The notes under the pieces: model-generated
Database searches by the model: none
What the model was told of the DNA's origin: nothing
Seen by the model: only the letters and a program-made list of their open reading frames with translations
DNA from: an uncultured Cryomorphaceae bacterium
GTDB lineage: Bacteria > Bacteroidota > Bacteroidia > Flavobacteriales > Schleiferiaceae
Length of the DNA: 64,000 nucleotides
Assembly (NCBI GenBank): GCA_937120475.1
Contig: CAKZJV010000009.1
Span: forward strand, 292,771 to 356,770
Direction: 5' to 3'
Part shown: positions 48,980 to 58,805 of the stretch, piece by piece
Position numbering within the stretch: position 1 is the stretch's first letter
How the letters are laid out: each line of letters begins with the position of its first letter
Program-made: the position numbers and the translations under genes

Positions 48980-51337
48980 TTGCCAAAAAAGCACCACATA
49001 CTCATTCTTTTGGTTATCATTTTAGGTTCATCGGCCTGTAATTATACCAAGCATGTTCCTGAAGGGCGATACCTCCTGTGGGATAACAATGTTTATGAGA
49101 ACGGTAAAAAGGCACCCTCAGAAGCTTACTCCATTTTAAAACAACGCCCTACCGGTCACTTTTTACGTATTAATATGGACCTGGCCATTTACAACTGGGG
49201 AAACGGAACCGATAGTAGCTTTTGGAGTAAAGTAGGTGAACCTCCGGTGGTTTTTGACAGTGCCAAGGCCAAAACCAGCGCGCAGCAGTTACAAACCTAT
49301 TACTTTAAGAAAGGGTATTTTAACGCTACCAGTGAGTATAAAATTGATACGAATGACGGGAAAGACTGGGCGTACGTGGACTATTTTGTGACTACCCGCC
49401 AGCAATACTACATCAACAACTACTTTACGGAATACCCCAACAAAACGATGGCTGAGTTGGCTGAATTCTTTAGCAAGGATAGCTATGTTTTTGAAGGAAT
49501 GGCCTATGATGATAATATTCTGGATAAAGAACGGGAGCGCCTGGCGCAAATGTTTCGAGATCATGGCTATTATAAATTCTCCAAAAACTTTATAACCTAC
49601 ACAGCCGATACCTTTCAAAGTGGTGACTCGGTGGAGGTGAAACTTCTGGTTTCCAAAAGACCGGTAGATAAAGGAGACACCGTGATTTACGAAGACTACG
49701 AGCAATATTATATCAATGAAGTTTACATCCGCCCGGACTACTCCTATCTGAAAGAAAAAAAACCAGCCGACACTATACAGTTCAGGGATTACCATATTAC
49801 CTATGATACTTTGCGCTATAAGCCCCGTTACCTTACCGATGCCGTAAGCTTTGGTGAAGACAAAATCTACGAACAGTATAAAGTAAAAAATACCTACTCC
49901 CACTTTGTAAGCTACCAGGCTTTTGAGGTTACGGAGATCAATTTTGAAGAGGCCGGCCGTGATACCAGTGGTCCACTGCTTAATGCAGAGGTAAACCTGG
50001 CGCCCCGTAAAAAAAGAACTTTTACTTTTGAAACGGAGGGTACTACCACCAGTGGTAACCTGGGGGCGAATGTGGCCATCGGTTGGTTGAACCGTAACTT
50101 TTTCCGGGCCGGTGAAGAGTTACAAGTTCGTTTGAATACCGGTATTGATTACCAGGCCGCCCTGAATACCAACGGACGTTCGCGAACTTTCGAAATTGGT
50201 GGTGAGGTAGGTATCAAATTCCCACGGTTTGTACTTCCCTTTAATACAGTAGGTCTTTTACCCAAACGAATGCGACCTACATCCCGCATTTCAATTTACG
50301 CCAACCAGGTGCAAAGGGTAGAGTTCGACCGGGAAACCTTTGGTTTGAAGCTAGCCTACAGTTGGAAAGAAACCAAGCTGAAGAACTACCAGGTGGATCT
50401 TTTAGACCTGAGCTATTCCCAAATCAATATTTCCAGCAGCTTTCGTAACCGTCTCAATGAAATTCAGGAAATTGCCTTCAACTCAGCTCTCATTTCGGCC
50501 ACCCGCATTACCTGGACCTATAACGAACAGGTAGATCCGGACCGGGTAAATCACAGTTTTGCGCGGATATCCGGTGAAAATGCCGGTTTCTTATTATCGC
50601 GTTTGGAGCAAAACCTGGATTTCGGAGAATCAGGCCCCTACTCCATCCGCACCATAGGTGGTGTGCCCTATTATCAGTATTTCCGTATTGATGCTGACTA
50701 CCGGTACTTCTGGAATTTCAGGCCTAAATATACCTGGGCCAACCGCATTTATGCCGCCACTATTTACGCCTACGGCAATAGCGTAGAGGAAAGGCCGGAC
50801 GGCTCAACCGTTAGAAACCCTCCTTTTGCACGCTACCTTTATATTGGTGGAAGTAACGACCTTAGAGCATGGCCCGCTTATCGTTTGGGGGCTGGTACCC
50901 AGCCCAATACCGTTTACCTCCCGGTGGACCGTGACGAGAATGGTAATGTAATACAACCGGTAGATTATGATACCCGGGCCGTTCATGACACCAACTTCGC
51001 CCTGGGCACCATCAAACTACTATACAGCTCGGAGTTTCGTTTTCCTTTATTCTCATTTTTTAAGGGGGCGGTGTTTGTGGATGCTGGAAACATCTGGTTA
51101 AACGGTGGCCTCGAAGATGAACAAACCGATTTTAAATTGGAGGATATTGTAAATCAACTGGCCATTGGTTCGGGTATTGGTCTGCGCCTGGATTTTGATT
51201 TCTTCCTATTGCGATTTGATGTAGCGGCTAAGGTTAGAGACCCGGGAATGCTGAGCCAGGGAAGAAGCCCCTGGGTGATTGACAATCAGCCCTTCCATAA
51301 CCTCACCTACAACATTGCTTTGGGCTATCCTTTCTGA
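48980..51337 (+). CDS. TamL-type BamA-family outer-membrane lipoprotein
   Basis: A 785-residue outer-membrane insertase related to BamA/TamA. It starts at TTG (LPKKHHILILL...), and the signal ends in a lipobox SSAC (Cys20), as in Bacteroidota TamL. POTRA-like periplasmic segments cover about residues 100-340 (for example NIYGYKFSKNFITYT-type repeats with EVKLLVSKRPV). The C-terminal part is a 16-strand barrel with typical aromatic strands, ending NPLFHNLTYNIALGYPF-like (FHNLTYNIALGYPF). With TamB elsewhere it would help assemble outer-membrane proteins or lipids. No tamB is in the window. Confidence 0.88.
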   Translation: MPKKHHILILLVIILGSSACNYTKHVPEGRYLLWDNNVYENGKKAPSEAYSILKQRPTGHFLRINMDLAIYNWGNGTDSSFWSKVGEPPVVFDSAKAKTSAQQLQTYYFKKGYFNATSEYKIDTNDGKDWAYVDYFVTTRQQYYINNYFTEYPNKTMAELAEFFSKDSYVFEGMAYDDNILDKERERLAQMFRDHGYYKFSKNFITYTADTFQSGDSVEVKLLVSKRPVDKGDTVIYEDYEQYYINEVYIRPDYSYLKEKKPADTIQFRDYHITYDTLRYKPRYLTDAVSFGEDKIYEQYKVKNTYSHFVSYQAFEVTEINFEEAGRDTSGPLLNAEVNLAPRKKRTFTFETEGTTTSGNLGANVAIGWLNRNFFRAGEELQVRLNTGIDYQAALNTNGRSRTFEIGGEVGIKFPRFVLPFNTVGLLPKRMRPTSRISIYANQVQRVEFDRETFGLKLAYSWKETKLKNYQVDLLDLSYSQINISSSFRNRLNEIQEIAFNSALISATRITWTYNEQVDPDRVNHSFARISGENAGFLLSRLEQNLDFGESGPYSIRTIGGVPYYQYFRIDADYRYFWNFRPKYTWANRIYAATIYAYGNSVEERPDGSTVRNPPFARYLYIGGSNDLRAWPAYRLGAGTQPNTVYLPVDRDENGNVIQPVDYDTRAVHDTNFALGTIKLLYSSEFRFPLFSFFKGAVFVDAGNIWLNGGLEDEQTDFKLEDIVNQLAIGSGIGLRLDFDFFLLRFDVAAKVRDPGMLSQGRSPWVIDNQPFHNLTYNIALGYPF

Positions 51338-51363
51338 TTTATACTTCGCCCTCTAAAAAATTA

Positions 51364-51371
51364 TAAATTTG
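51364..51371 (+). promoter_or_regulatory. TAnnTTTG -7 element upstream of the aldolase gene
   Basis: TAAATTTG lies 33 bp before the ATG at 51405 and fits the -7 consensus of the phylum. Confidence 0.5.
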
Positions 51372-51404
51372 CCAGCCTAGTACTAAATAAACAACTACCT
51401 CGAA

Positions 51405-52481
51405 ATGAGCCTTAGTAAAATTGAAGAGTTTCTCGGTGCGGATGCCAATGCACTGCTTAATCATACCAGTAAAACTATTAGCAAGGATAGCTTGCACCTG
51501 CCCGGTCCTGATTTTGTAGATCGCGTATTTACAGACAGCAATCGCTCACCCAAGGTTTTACGTAGTTTGCAGACTTTATACGGCCACGGCCGTTTAGCCA
51601 ATACCGGTTACCTTTCTATTTTACCGGTTGATCAGGGTATTGAACACAGTGCCGGTGCTTCATTTGCTAAAAACCCCATTTATTTTGACGGTGAAAATAT
51701 TGTAAAACTGGCCATGGAAGGTGGTTGTAACGCGGTGGCCTCCACCTATGGTGTACTAGCCAGCGTATCCCGTAAATACGCCCACCGCATTCCTTTCATC
51801 GTAAAGATCAATCACAACGAACTGCTCACTTACCCCAATAAATTCGATCAGATCATGTTCGGCAGCATTGAAGATGCCTGGAATATGGGAGCAGTTGCCG
51901 TAGGTGCTACCATTTATTTTGGTTCGGAAGAAAGCAGCCGCCAGATACAGGAAGTAGCAGCCGCATTTGAATACGCCCACGAATTGGGCATGGCTACTAT
52001 TTTATGGTGCTATATGCGGAACTCCGCCTTTAAAAAAGATAAGGACTACCATGTGTCAGCCGACCTTAGCGGGCAGGCCAATCACCTCGGGGTTACTATT
52101 CAGGCCGATATCATTAAACAAAAGCTTCCCGAAAATAACGGAGGCTACAAAGCCCTGAACACCGGAGACTCTTCGTACGGTAAGCTGGATGAACAAATTT
52201 ATTCGGAACTGACCTCCGATAACCCGATTGACCTTTGCCGCTACCAGGTAGCCAACTGTTACATGGGCCGGGCCGGGCTTATAAACTCGGGGGGTGCTTC
52301 AACCGGTAGTGCCGGATCGGACATGAACGATGCAATACGTACGGCTGTGGTAAATAAACGGGCCGGTGGCCAGGGTTTGATCAGTGGCCGCAAGGCCTTT
52401 CAAAAACCTATGGTTGAGGGCATTAGACTGCTTAACGCCATACAGGATGTTTACCTTGAGCCGGGCGTAACTATCGCCTAA
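51405..52481 (+). CDS. fbaB: Class I fructose-bisphosphate aldolase (DhnA/FbaB type)
   Basis: This enzyme cleaves or forms fructose-1,6-bisphosphate through a Schiff-base lysine in glycolysis and gluconeogenesis. The 358-residue protein has [22 protein letters not shown] near residue 70, the candidate Schiff-base region [14 protein letters not shown] near residues 130-145, and the phosphate site [14 protein letters not shown] and [15 protein letters not shown] near residues 300-345. It has its own promoter motif and is separated from accD by 45 bp. Confidence 0.94.
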   Translation: MSLSKIEEFLGADANALLNHTSKTISKDSLHLPGPDFVDRVFTDSNRSPKVLRSLQTLYGHGRLANTGYLSILPVDQGIEHSAGASFAKNPIYFDGENIVKLAMEGGCNAVASTYGVLASVSRKYAHRIPFIVKINHNELLTYPNKFDQIMFGSIEDAWNMGAVAVGATIYFGSEESSRQIQEVAAAFEYAHELGMATILWCYMRNSAFKKDKDYHVSADLSGQANHLGVTIQADIIKQKLPENNGGYKALNTGDSSYGKLDEQIYSELTSDNPIDLCRYQVANCYMGRAGLINSGGASTGSAGSDMNDAIRTAVVNKRAGGQGLISGRKAFQKPMVEGIRLLNAIQDVYLEPGVTIA

Positions 52482-52526
52482 GGCACAGGAACTTTAAAGT
52501 CTTTTTCAACTTATTAAACAAAGATT

Positions 52527-53405
52527 ATGGGTTGGTTTAAACGAAATAAGGAAGGGATTACAACCAGTACCAAGGACAAAAAAGAAACCCCGGAAGGGTT
52601 ATGGCATAAATGTCCGAAGTGTAAGGTTATTGTGTCGGTTGAAGATCACGAGAAAAATCTTTGGGTTTGTCAAAACTGCGAGCATCACGACCGAATCAAC
52701 GCTAAGGAATACTTTTCGCTGCTTTTTGATGAGGGCAAGTTTACCGAGCTCGACCCTAAAATGGCCTCGGGTGATCCACTTAAATTCGAGGATACCAAAA
52801 AATATACCGATCGCTATGCCGCCACCGTTAAGCGCACTGGGTTAAATGAAGCTCTGACTTCCGGTTACGGAAAAGTAAACGGACGTGATGTAGTCATCGC
52901 CTGTATGAACTTCAATTTTATTGGCGGTTCTATGGGTTCAGTGGTTGGTGAGAAAATTGCCAAGGCCATCGATCATTGTATCAAGCATAATAAACCCTTC
53001 CTGATGATTTCGAAATCAGGGGGAGCCCGGATGATGGAAGCCGCTTTTTCACTGATGCAAATGGCAAAGACCAGTGCCAAGCTGGCTTTACTGGGTAAAA
53101 AAGGTTTGCCTTACATCTCTTTGCTTACCGACCCCACTACCGGTGGAGTAACCGCCTCTTTTGCCATGTTGGGCGATATTAATATTGCCGAGCCGGGAGC
53201 CCTTATCGGCTTCGCAGGCCCAAGGGTCGTTAAAGAAACTATCGGTAAGGATCTTCCGGAAGGTTTTCAAACCAGTGAATTTGTACTGGAACACGGTTTC
53301 CTGGACTTTATAGTAAAGCGCAAGAACCTCAAACAAAAAATTACCCAGTTCCTGGATATGACCATGCCGGTTGTAACCGAAACAAAAACAGGCGCTAGCA
53401 AATAA
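52527..53405 (+). CDS. accD: Acetyl-CoA carboxylase carboxyltransferase subunit beta
   Basis: AccD and AccA form the carboxyltransferase that makes malonyl-CoA for fatty acid synthesis. The 292-residue protein has an N-terminal zinc ribbon with Cys29, Cys32, Cys48 and Cys51 (HKCPKCK...WVCQNCEHH). The carboxyltransferase fold follows, with [23 protein letters not shown] near residue 170 and [21 protein letters not shown] near residue 230. accA is not in the window. Confidence 0.97.
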   Translation: MGWFKRNKEGITTSTKDKKETPEGLWHKCPKCKVIVSVEDHEKNLWVCQNCEHHDRINAKEYFSLLFDEGKFTELDPKMASGDPLKFEDTKKYTDRYAATVKRTGLNEALTSGYGKVNGRDVVIACMNFNFIGGSMGSVVGEKIAKAIDHCIKHNKPFLMISKSGGARMMEAAFSLMQMAKTSAKLALLGKKGLPYISLLTDPTTGGVTASFAMLGDINIAEPGALIGFAGPRVVKETIGKDLPEGFQTSEFVLEHGFLDFIVKRKNLKQKITQFLDMTMPVVTETKTGASK

Positions 53406-53413
53406 TTTTTTCG

Positions 53414-53421
53414 TACTTTTG
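53414..53421 (+). promoter_or_regulatory. TAnnTTTG -7 element upstream of rpsO
   Basis: TACTTTTG lies 44 bp before the ATG at 53466 and fits the -7 motif. It would give a leader of roughly 35-40 nt. Confidence 0.55.
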
Positions 53422-53465
53422 CCCCTCGATTTTTTACGCATAACATTTATCTAAACGATTTTGGA

Positions 53466-53735
53466 ATGTATTTAACAGCAGAAAACAAGAGGGAACTCTT
53501 CAAGAAACACGGTAAGTCTGAAACAGATACCGGTTCCCCGGAAGGCCAGGTGGCCCTATTTACCGCAAGGATCAATCACCTTACTGAGCACCTCAAGAAA
53601 AACCGCAAGGATTTTAGTACCGAACGTGCCCTGGTAAACATGGTAGGAAAACGCAAAAGGATTCTCAACTACCTGAAAAACAAAGATATCGAGAGATATC
53701 GTGCTATTATTACTGAGCTTGGTATCAGGAAATAA
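53466..53735 (+). CDS. rpsO: 30S ribosomal protein S15
   Basis: S15 is a primary binder of the central domain of 16S rRNA. The 89-residue protein has KHGKSETDTGSPEGQVALFTARINHLTEHLKKNRKD, the full S15 signature, and LVNMVGKRKRILNYLKNKDIERY. It has its own promoter motif and is followed by a perfect 15-bp hairpin before pnp, the usual rpsO-pnp order. Length and start are normal. Confidence 0.99.
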   Translation: MYLTAENKRELFKKHGKSETDTGSPEGQVALFTARINHLTEHLKKNRKDFSTERALVNMVGKRKRILNYLKNKDIERYRAIITELGIRK

Positions 53736-53751
53736 GCACCCCAAAAAAGTA

Positions 53752-53784
53752 TAAGGAAGGCAATTGAATCAATTGCCTTCCTTA
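53752..53784 (+). terminator. rpsO-pnp intergenic hairpin
   Basis: TAAGGAAGGCAATTG pairs perfectly with CAATTGCCTTCCTTA over a 3-nt loop. No run of T follows, so it is more likely an RNA-processing or partial attenuation site than a full terminator. In Escherichia coli this spacer holds the RNase III site that controls pnp autoregulation. Confidence 0.75.
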
Positions 53785-53819
53785 CGTATTGTATATACCT
53801 AATATTGAGATAAAATTAG

Positions 53820-55943
53820 ATGATTCCAAACGCAATTACGCAAGAAATTAAACTGGCAGACGGAAGAACCATTACCCTGGAAACCGGTAAACTGGCCAAA
53901 CAAGCCAACGGTTCCGTAGTGGTAAAAATGGGTGGAACAATGTTGCTGGCAACTGTGGTTTCCAACAAGGAAGCCATGGATGGAGTTGATTTCCTGCCTC
54001 TTACAGTAGATTACCGCGAAAAATTCGCAGCTGCCGGACGCGTACCCGGTGGATTTTTAAAGAGAGAAGGACGCCCTTCGGATGAGGAAATACTGGTGAT
54101 GCGCCTGGTGGACCGTTGCCTGCGTCCACTTTTTCCAAAAGATTACCATGCTGACACTCAGGTGATGATTTCCCTGATGTCTTACGATAATGAAGTTGCT
54201 GCTGACTGTTTAGCTGGTTTGGCGGCTTCCGCAGCTATCGCTGTTTCTGACATTCCTTTTAACGGGCCTATGTCAGAGGTTCGCGTAGCCAGGGTGGATG
54301 GACAATTTGTGATCAACCCTTCTCCTGAAACACTGGAACAGGCTGATATCGACATGATGATTGGCGCCAGCAAGGATAGTGTGGTAATGGTGGAAGGAGA
54401 AATGAAAGAAATCTCCGAAAAGGAAATGGTGGAAGCCATCGCCTTTGCCCATGAAGCCATTAAAGAACAAATTAACGCTCAGGAAGCACTGGCTGCAGCC
54501 GTTGAAAAATCAAGCCCTAAGCGGGAGTACAGTCACGAAACACATGACGAAGCTCTTGCTGAAGAGATTATGAAGGCTACCTATGATGAAGTTTATAGTG
54601 TAGCTAAAGCGGGTCACGGAAAATCGGAGCGTTCCGAAAAATTCAAGGAGATACTCGAGAATTTCAAAAGCCGCTATTCCGAAGAAGAGTTGGAAGAAAA
54701 AGAAGTGCTCATCAACACCTATTACCATGATGTTGAGTACAAAGCCATGCGCAATATGATCCTGGACGACAAACAACGTTTGGATGGCCGTGCGCTGGAT
54801 GAAGTTCGCCCTATCTGGAGTGAGATCGATTACCTGCCCGGAGCTCATGGCTCTGCCATATTTACCCGTGGTGAAACACAATCTTTAACCACAGTAACCC
54901 TGGGTTCGCGCCTGGATGAAAACCGCAAGGACGGTGTTACCTATGTGGGTGCTGATAAATTTTACCTGCACTATAACTTCCCTCCTTTCTCAACCGGTGA
55001 AGCCCGTCCTATTCGTGGTACCAGCCGTAGAGAGGTAGGTCACGGTAACCTGGCCCAGCGTGCCCTTAAGAGCATGATCGGTGAAGATACTTACTACACC
55101 ATTCGTATAGTATCTGATATTCTGGAATCCAACGGATCGTCTTCCATGGCTACCGTATGTGCAGGAACCCTGGCCCTCATGGATGCCGGTATCAAGATAA
55201 AACGCCCCGTATCCGGAATAGCGATGGGTCTGATTACCGACCCTGAAACCGGCAAGTTTGCCGTTCTTTCAGATATCTTAGGTGATGAGGATCACCTGGG
55301 GGATATGGACTTTAAAGTAACCGGTACTGAAAAAGGCATCACTGCCTGCCAGATGGACATCAAAATTCAAGGTCTTTCCTACGAGATACTGGAACAAGCT
55401 TTGGAACAATCTAAAGCCGGACGTATGCACATTTTGGGTGAAATGCTTAAAACCATTGATCAACCCCGTGCCGATCTGAAACCCAATGCTCCGAAGATTG
55501 AAATGATGACCATTCCCAAGGAATTTATTGGAGCGATTATCGGACCCGGAGGAAAGAACATCCAGAAACTACAGGCCGATACAGAGACCATTATCACCAT
55601 TGAAGAAGAAGGTGAATTGGGTATGATCGAAATCAGCGGTACCGACCGTGAAAAAATGAATGCTGCTATCAAGCGTATTAAGGCGGTAGCCTTTGTTCCC
55701 GAAGTAGGTGACACCTACCAGGGTTTGGTGAAATCCATTCAGCCCTACGGAGCATTTGTTGAGATTGCCCCCGGCACCGATGGCCTTCTGCACATTTCAG
55801 AAATTACCCATCGCAGGCTTAAAACCGTTGAGGAAGAGTTGAAGGAGGGTGATACCATAGAAGTGAAATTGATCGCCAAGGATGAACGCGGTAAACTGAA
55901 ACTTTCACGCAAAGCCTTGCTGCCACAGCCTTCTGACAATTAG
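53820..55943 (+). CDS. pnp: Polyribonucleotide nucleotidyltransferase (PNPase)
   Basis: PNPase degrades RNA phosphorolytically from the 3' end and is a degradosome component in many bacteria. The 707-residue protein has two RNase PH domains ([31 protein letters not shown] near residue 60; [25 protein letters not shown] near residue 385). It then has a KH domain ([29 protein letters not shown]) and a C-terminal S1 domain ([33 protein letters not shown]). It lies 84 bp after rpsO, past the hairpin. Confidence 0.98.
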   Translation: MIPNAITQEIKLADGRTITLETGKLAKQANGSVVVKMGGTMLLATVVSNKEAMDGVDFLPLTVDYREKFAAAGRVPGGFLKREGRPSDEEILVMRLVDRCLRPLFPKDYHADTQVMISLMSYDNEVAADCLAGLAASAAIAVSDIPFNGPMSEVRVARVDGQFVINPSPETLEQADIDMMIGASKDSVVMVEGEMKEISEKEMVEAIAFAHEAIKEQINAQEALAAAVEKSSPKREYSHETHDEALAEEIMKATYDEVYSVAKAGHGKSERSEKFKEILENFKSRYSEEELEEKEVLINTYYHDVEYKAMRNMILDDKQRLDGRALDEVRPIWSEIDYLPGAHGSAIFTRGETQSLTTVTLGSRLDENRKDGVTYVGADKFYLHYNFPPFSTGEARPIRGTSRREVGHGNLAQRALKSMIGEDTYYTIRIVSDILESNGSSSMATVCAGTLALMDAGIKIKRPVSGIAMGLITDPETGKFAVLSDILGDEDHLGDMDFKVTGTEKGITACQMDIKIQGLSYEILEQALEQSKAGRMHILGEMLKTIDQPRADLKPNAPKIEMMTIPKEFIGAIIGPGGKNIQKLQADTETIITIEEEGELGMIEISGTDREKMNAAIKRIKAVAFVPEVGDTYQGLVKSIQPYGAFVEIAPGTDGLLHISEITHRRLKTVEEELKEGDTIEVKLIAKDERGKLKLSRKALLPQPSDN

Positions 55944-56017
55944 TCGAAAGTACACTAAGGAATAATTTTTGCATCACTTTTAGTCAATTTAGCGTTAAAT
56001 AGGACAGATAAAAAGAT

Positions 56018-56881
56018 ATGAGACAACTTAAGATCACTAAACAGGTTACCAATCGCGAAACTGCATCACTGGATAAGTACTTGCAGGAGATTGGTAAGGT
56101 GGAATTGATTACTGCGGAGCAGGAAGTGGAGTTGGCTCAACGCATTAAGGCCGGAGACCAGGCCGCTTTGGAAAAGTTGACTAAAGCGAACCTGCGTTTT
56201 GTGGTTTCTGTTGCTAAGCAATACCAAAACCAAGGGCTTACGCTGCCCGACCTTATAAATGAAGGAAACCTGGGACTGATCAAAGCCGCACAACGTTTTG
56301 ATGAAACCCGTGGTTTTAAATTCATCTCGTATGCCGTTTGGTGGATTCGTCAAAGTATTTTGCAGGCATTGGCTGAACAATCACGTATTGTGCGTCTGCC
56401 GCTGAATAAAATCGGTTCCATCAACAAGATCAATAAGGCTTACGCTGCCCTCGAGCAGGAGCAGGAACGTGCTCCTTCGGCCGGTGAAATTGCCGATAGC
56501 CTGGAGATGGGTGAAAATGATGTTAAGGAAAGCATGCGTAACAGCGGGCGTCATATTTCAATGGACGCTCCACTGGTTGAAGGTGAAGACAGTAACCTGT
56601 ACGATGTGTTGAACACGGGCGAAAGCCCCAACCCCGATGATGATTTGATGCAGGATTCGCTGCGTACCGAAATCGAAAGATCATTGGCTACCCTTACTCC
56701 ACGTGAAGGAGATGTGGTGCGCCTATATTTTGGCTTGGGTGGTCAGCATCCTATGACTTTGGAGGAGATCGGTGAAAAATTTGATTTAACCCGTGAGCGC
56801 GTGCGCCAGATCAAGGAGAAGGCGATCCGCAGATTGAAACATACTTCCAGAAGTAAAATTCTGAAAACGTACCTGGGATAG
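56018..56881 (+). CDS. rpoD: Primary RNA polymerase sigma factor, Bacteroidota type
   Basis: A short (287 residues) housekeeping sigma factor with regions 1.2 to 4.2. Region 1.2/2.1 has [29 protein letters not shown], region 2.3-2.4 has [27 protein letters not shown], and region 4.2 has [30 protein letters not shown]. It lacks the long N-terminal region of proteobacterial sigma-70. This sigma type is known to read -7 TAnnTTTG and -33 TTTG, matching the promoter motifs found throughout the window. The terminator at 56908 follows. Confidence 0.96.
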   Translation: MRQLKITKQVTNRETASLDKYLQEIGKVELITAEQEVELAQRIKAGDQAALEKLTKANLRFVVSVAKQYQNQGLTLPDLINEGNLGLIKAAQRFDETRGFKFISYAVWWIRQSILQALAEQSRIVRLPLNKIGSINKINKAYAALEQEQERAPSAGEIADSLEMGENDVKESMRNSGRHISMDAPLVEGEDSNLYDVLNTGESPNPDDDLMQDSLRTEIERSLATLTPREGDVVRLYFGLGGQHPMTLEEIGEKFDLTRERVRQIKEKAIRRLKHTSRSKILKTYLG

Positions 56882-56907
56882 GGTAACCCGTCCTTTTAGA
56901 AATTATA

Positions 56908-56939
56908 AAGCCTCCCGCTAAACCGGGGGGCTTTTTTTA
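56908..56939 (+). terminator. Rho-independent terminator after rpoD
   Basis: AAGCCTCCCG pairs with CGGGGGGCTT over a short CTAAAC loop and is followed by TTTTTTT. It is a strong classical terminator. Confidence 0.92.
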
Positions 56940-56943
56940 TTTC

Positions 56944-56951
56944 TACTTTTG
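56944..56951 (+). promoter_or_regulatory. TAnnTTTG -7 element upstream of rpe
   Basis: TACTTTTG lies 15 bp before the ATG at 56967. It overlaps the TTG that would extend the reading frame upstream, which argues for the ATG as the true start. Confidence 0.55.
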
Positions 56952-56966
56952 CACAAAATTCAATCT

Positions 56967-57614
56967 ATGCCCATCATCGCCCCATCCCTCCTCGCTTGTG
57001 ACTTTGCCAACGTGCAAAGTGAATGCGAAATGCTCAATGAAAGCCAAGCCGACTGGTTTCATATTGATGTTATGGATGGTGTGTTTGTGCCCAATATTTC
57101 TTTTGGCATGCCGGTAATCGAGGCCATGAAAAAGCACACCCAAAAAACCATGGACGTGCACCTGATGATTGTGCAACCGGAGCGCTACATTGAAGAATTC
57201 AAAGCGGTAGGAGCCGATATTTTAACCGTACACTACGAAGCCTCTACCCATTTGCACCGAAGCCTGCAAGCCATTAAAGCAGAAGGCATGAAAGCCGGAG
57301 TCGCCTTGAATCCGCACACCCCAGTCTCATTATTGGAAGACACAATCCAGGATATTGACCTGGTATGCATGATGAGTGTAAACCCTGGTTTTGGCGGACA
57401 AAAATTTATTGAGAACACTTACAAGAAGGTTAGTGAACTCAAAGAGATGATACAAAAGGCCAATGCGCAAACCCTGATTGAAATTGACGGTGGTGTTACT
57501 TCGGATAACGCGAAAGCCCTGGTGAATGCCGGAGCCGATGTACTGGTGGCGGGTTCTTTTGTTTTCAAGTCCGATAATCCCAAACAGACTATTGCTGATC
57601 TGAAGGCGATTTAG
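56967..57614 (+). CDS. rpe: Ribulose-phosphate 3-epimerase
   Basis: The enzyme interconverts ribulose-5-phosphate and xylulose-5-phosphate in the pentose phosphate pathway. The start at 56967 (MPIIAPSLLACDFANV) is favoured over an upstream TTG because the latter lies within the promoter motif. The product is about 215 residues, a TIM barrel with HIDVMDGVFVPNISFGMPV (catalytic His and Asp), VHLMIVQPERY, MSVNPGFGGQKFIENTYKKV and IEIDGGVTSDNAKALVNAGADVLVAGSFVF. Confidence 0.97.
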   Translation: MPIIAPSLLACDFANVQSECEMLNESQADWFHIDVMDGVFVPNISFGMPVIEAMKKHTQKTMDVHLMIVQPERYIEEFKAVGADILTVHYEASTHLHRSLQAIKAEGMKAGVALNPHTPVSLLEDTIQDIDLVCMMSVNPGFGGQKFIENTYKKVSELKEMIQKANAQTLIEIDGGVTSDNAKALVNAGADVLVAGSFVFKSDNPKQTIADLKAI

Positions 57615-57834
57615 TTGAAGGTTGAAAGTTCAAATGTCGGTCATCCTGAGCGCCTGCCTCGCGGACAGACAGGTAGTCGAAGGATGGCTATACCCTTGTA
57701 GTTTTTAGGATCACTCTTCGACTGCGCTCAGAGTGACCACTTCAAAAAATAGTTTCAATTTCAAAACCTTGAACCTTGAACTTTGAATCTTAAACCTTGA
57801 ACTTTAAAACCACGTAACGGCAACCGCAGCTTGC
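57615..57834. repeat. Composite intergenic repeat downstream of rpe
   Basis: No gene is present. At the left are GTTGAAG, GTTGAAA and GTTCAAA heptads (57613-57635). In the middle is a palindromic unit whose arms GGTCATCCTGAGCGC and GCGCTCAGAGTGACC flank GTCGAAGGATG and CTTCGACTGC words with an inserted CCTGCCT...CAGG. At the right are six imperfect heptads (57768-57809; CTTGAAC, CTTGAAC, TTTGAAT, CTTAAAC, CTTGAAC, TTTAAAA), inverted relative to the left set. The GGTCATCCTGAG-type unit resembles a dispersed intergenic repeat of Bacteroidota genomes, from memory. Confidence 0.65.
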
Positions 57835-58797
57835 TTACTCCTCCTTTTTTTTAAGCGGCCCGATGTATTCCCGCGAACTTTCATAGGTAAGCATGTGGCG
57901 GTCTTTTTTCTCTGGGAAAATATCTTTTACGGTAATCAGAATACCGGTTTCTTCCACTTCCCCAAACTCATAATTAGCGGCCGTCCCAAAAGTTTTCATG
58001 GTATCGCTAATGTTCATGTAAGTATTGATAAGGGGAGGTATATTCTCTCCTCGTTCGCGCACCAGTTCTCTCAATTTTGAATAGGCCTCCTTATATTCCA
58101 AGCCTTCAAATAGGTGCCCGTACTTAGCCAGTTCCTTATCGCTCACCAAAGGTTTCTCAGGGCGCACCAATCCATCCGGATCGGGAAACTGAATCTTTAA
58201 AAAGCTCAAAATCATATTCCGGGCTTCTCTATCATAAGAGGGGTACATGGTAACCTTACCGAATAGGTATTTCACATGCGGGTTACGCACCAGAATAGCT
58301 CCCAAACCATCCCATAGGTTATCCATGCTGAAAAGCCCTTTACGGGAGCCGTTGCGCTGGTAAGCGGGCTGTACGAACGAACGGCCCAGCTCTATGGTAT
58401 AGGGAAGGTATTCCTGGTAAAAATGCTGGTCCAAATCAAAAAGGTGAGCCGTAGCCGAAACAATTTTTCCTTCTTCGTCCTTTTCCGCATCCTTACACTT
58501 TAACAGGCGGTATCCGGCCAATATCTCCTGATCTTCCGGGTCCCACAAAACCAATTGCTCAAAGGGTACTTTGGCGGTATCATAGGCATCTACATCCAGT
58601 TGTTTACCAGTACCTCCCCCGGCCGAACGGAAGGATATTTCGCGCAGGCGGCCGATCTCACGCATTACGTGAGGGGCATTGTGATGGGTAACCAGGTATA
58701 ATTGGTTTCCCCCCTTGTTGGTGTGACGCAAAAACACATCTTCGGTCAATTCATCGAGGATCAATTTACGATCAACGGCAGGTATAATGTTCTTCAT
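57835..58797 (-). CDS. GNAT-like acyltransferase, probable N-acyltransferase for glycine/ornithine lipids
   Basis: A 320-residue acyltransferase with a GNAT-like core (YTIELGRSFVQPAYQRNGSRKGLFSMDNLWDGLGAILVRNP near residues 150-190). It resembles the hemolysin/OlsB-type N-acyltransferases that add a 3-hydroxy-fatty acid to an amino acid head group. The start at 58797 (MKNIIPAVDRKL) was chosen because the longer frame runs into the neighbouring gene. It follows the PlsC-like gene by 8 bp. In Bacteroides thetaiotaomicron an adjacent pair of this type (glsB and glsA) makes glycine lipids, so GlsB is the closest guess. The head group here is not known. Confidence 0.75.
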   Translation of the reverse strand: MKNIIPAVDRKLILDELTEDVFLRHTNKGGNQLYLVTHHNAPHVMREIGRLREISFRSAGGGTGKQLDVDAYDTAKVPFEQLVLWDPEDQEILAGYRLLKCKDAEKDEEGKIVSATAHLFDLDQHFYQEYLPYTIELGRSFVQPAYQRNGSRKGLFSMDNLWDGLGAILVRNPHVKYLFGKVTMYPSYDREARNMILSFLKIQFPDPDGLVRPEKPLVSDKELAKYGHLFEGLEYKEAYSKLRELVRERGENIPPLINTYMNISDTMKTFGTAANYEFGEVEETGILITVKDIFPEKKDRHMLTYESSREYIGPLKKKEE

Positions 58798-58805
58798 AAA
58801 TGCTT

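Noticed and set aside
57768..57809. CRISPR array
   Set aside because: The repeats are 7 nt, imperfect and without spacers.
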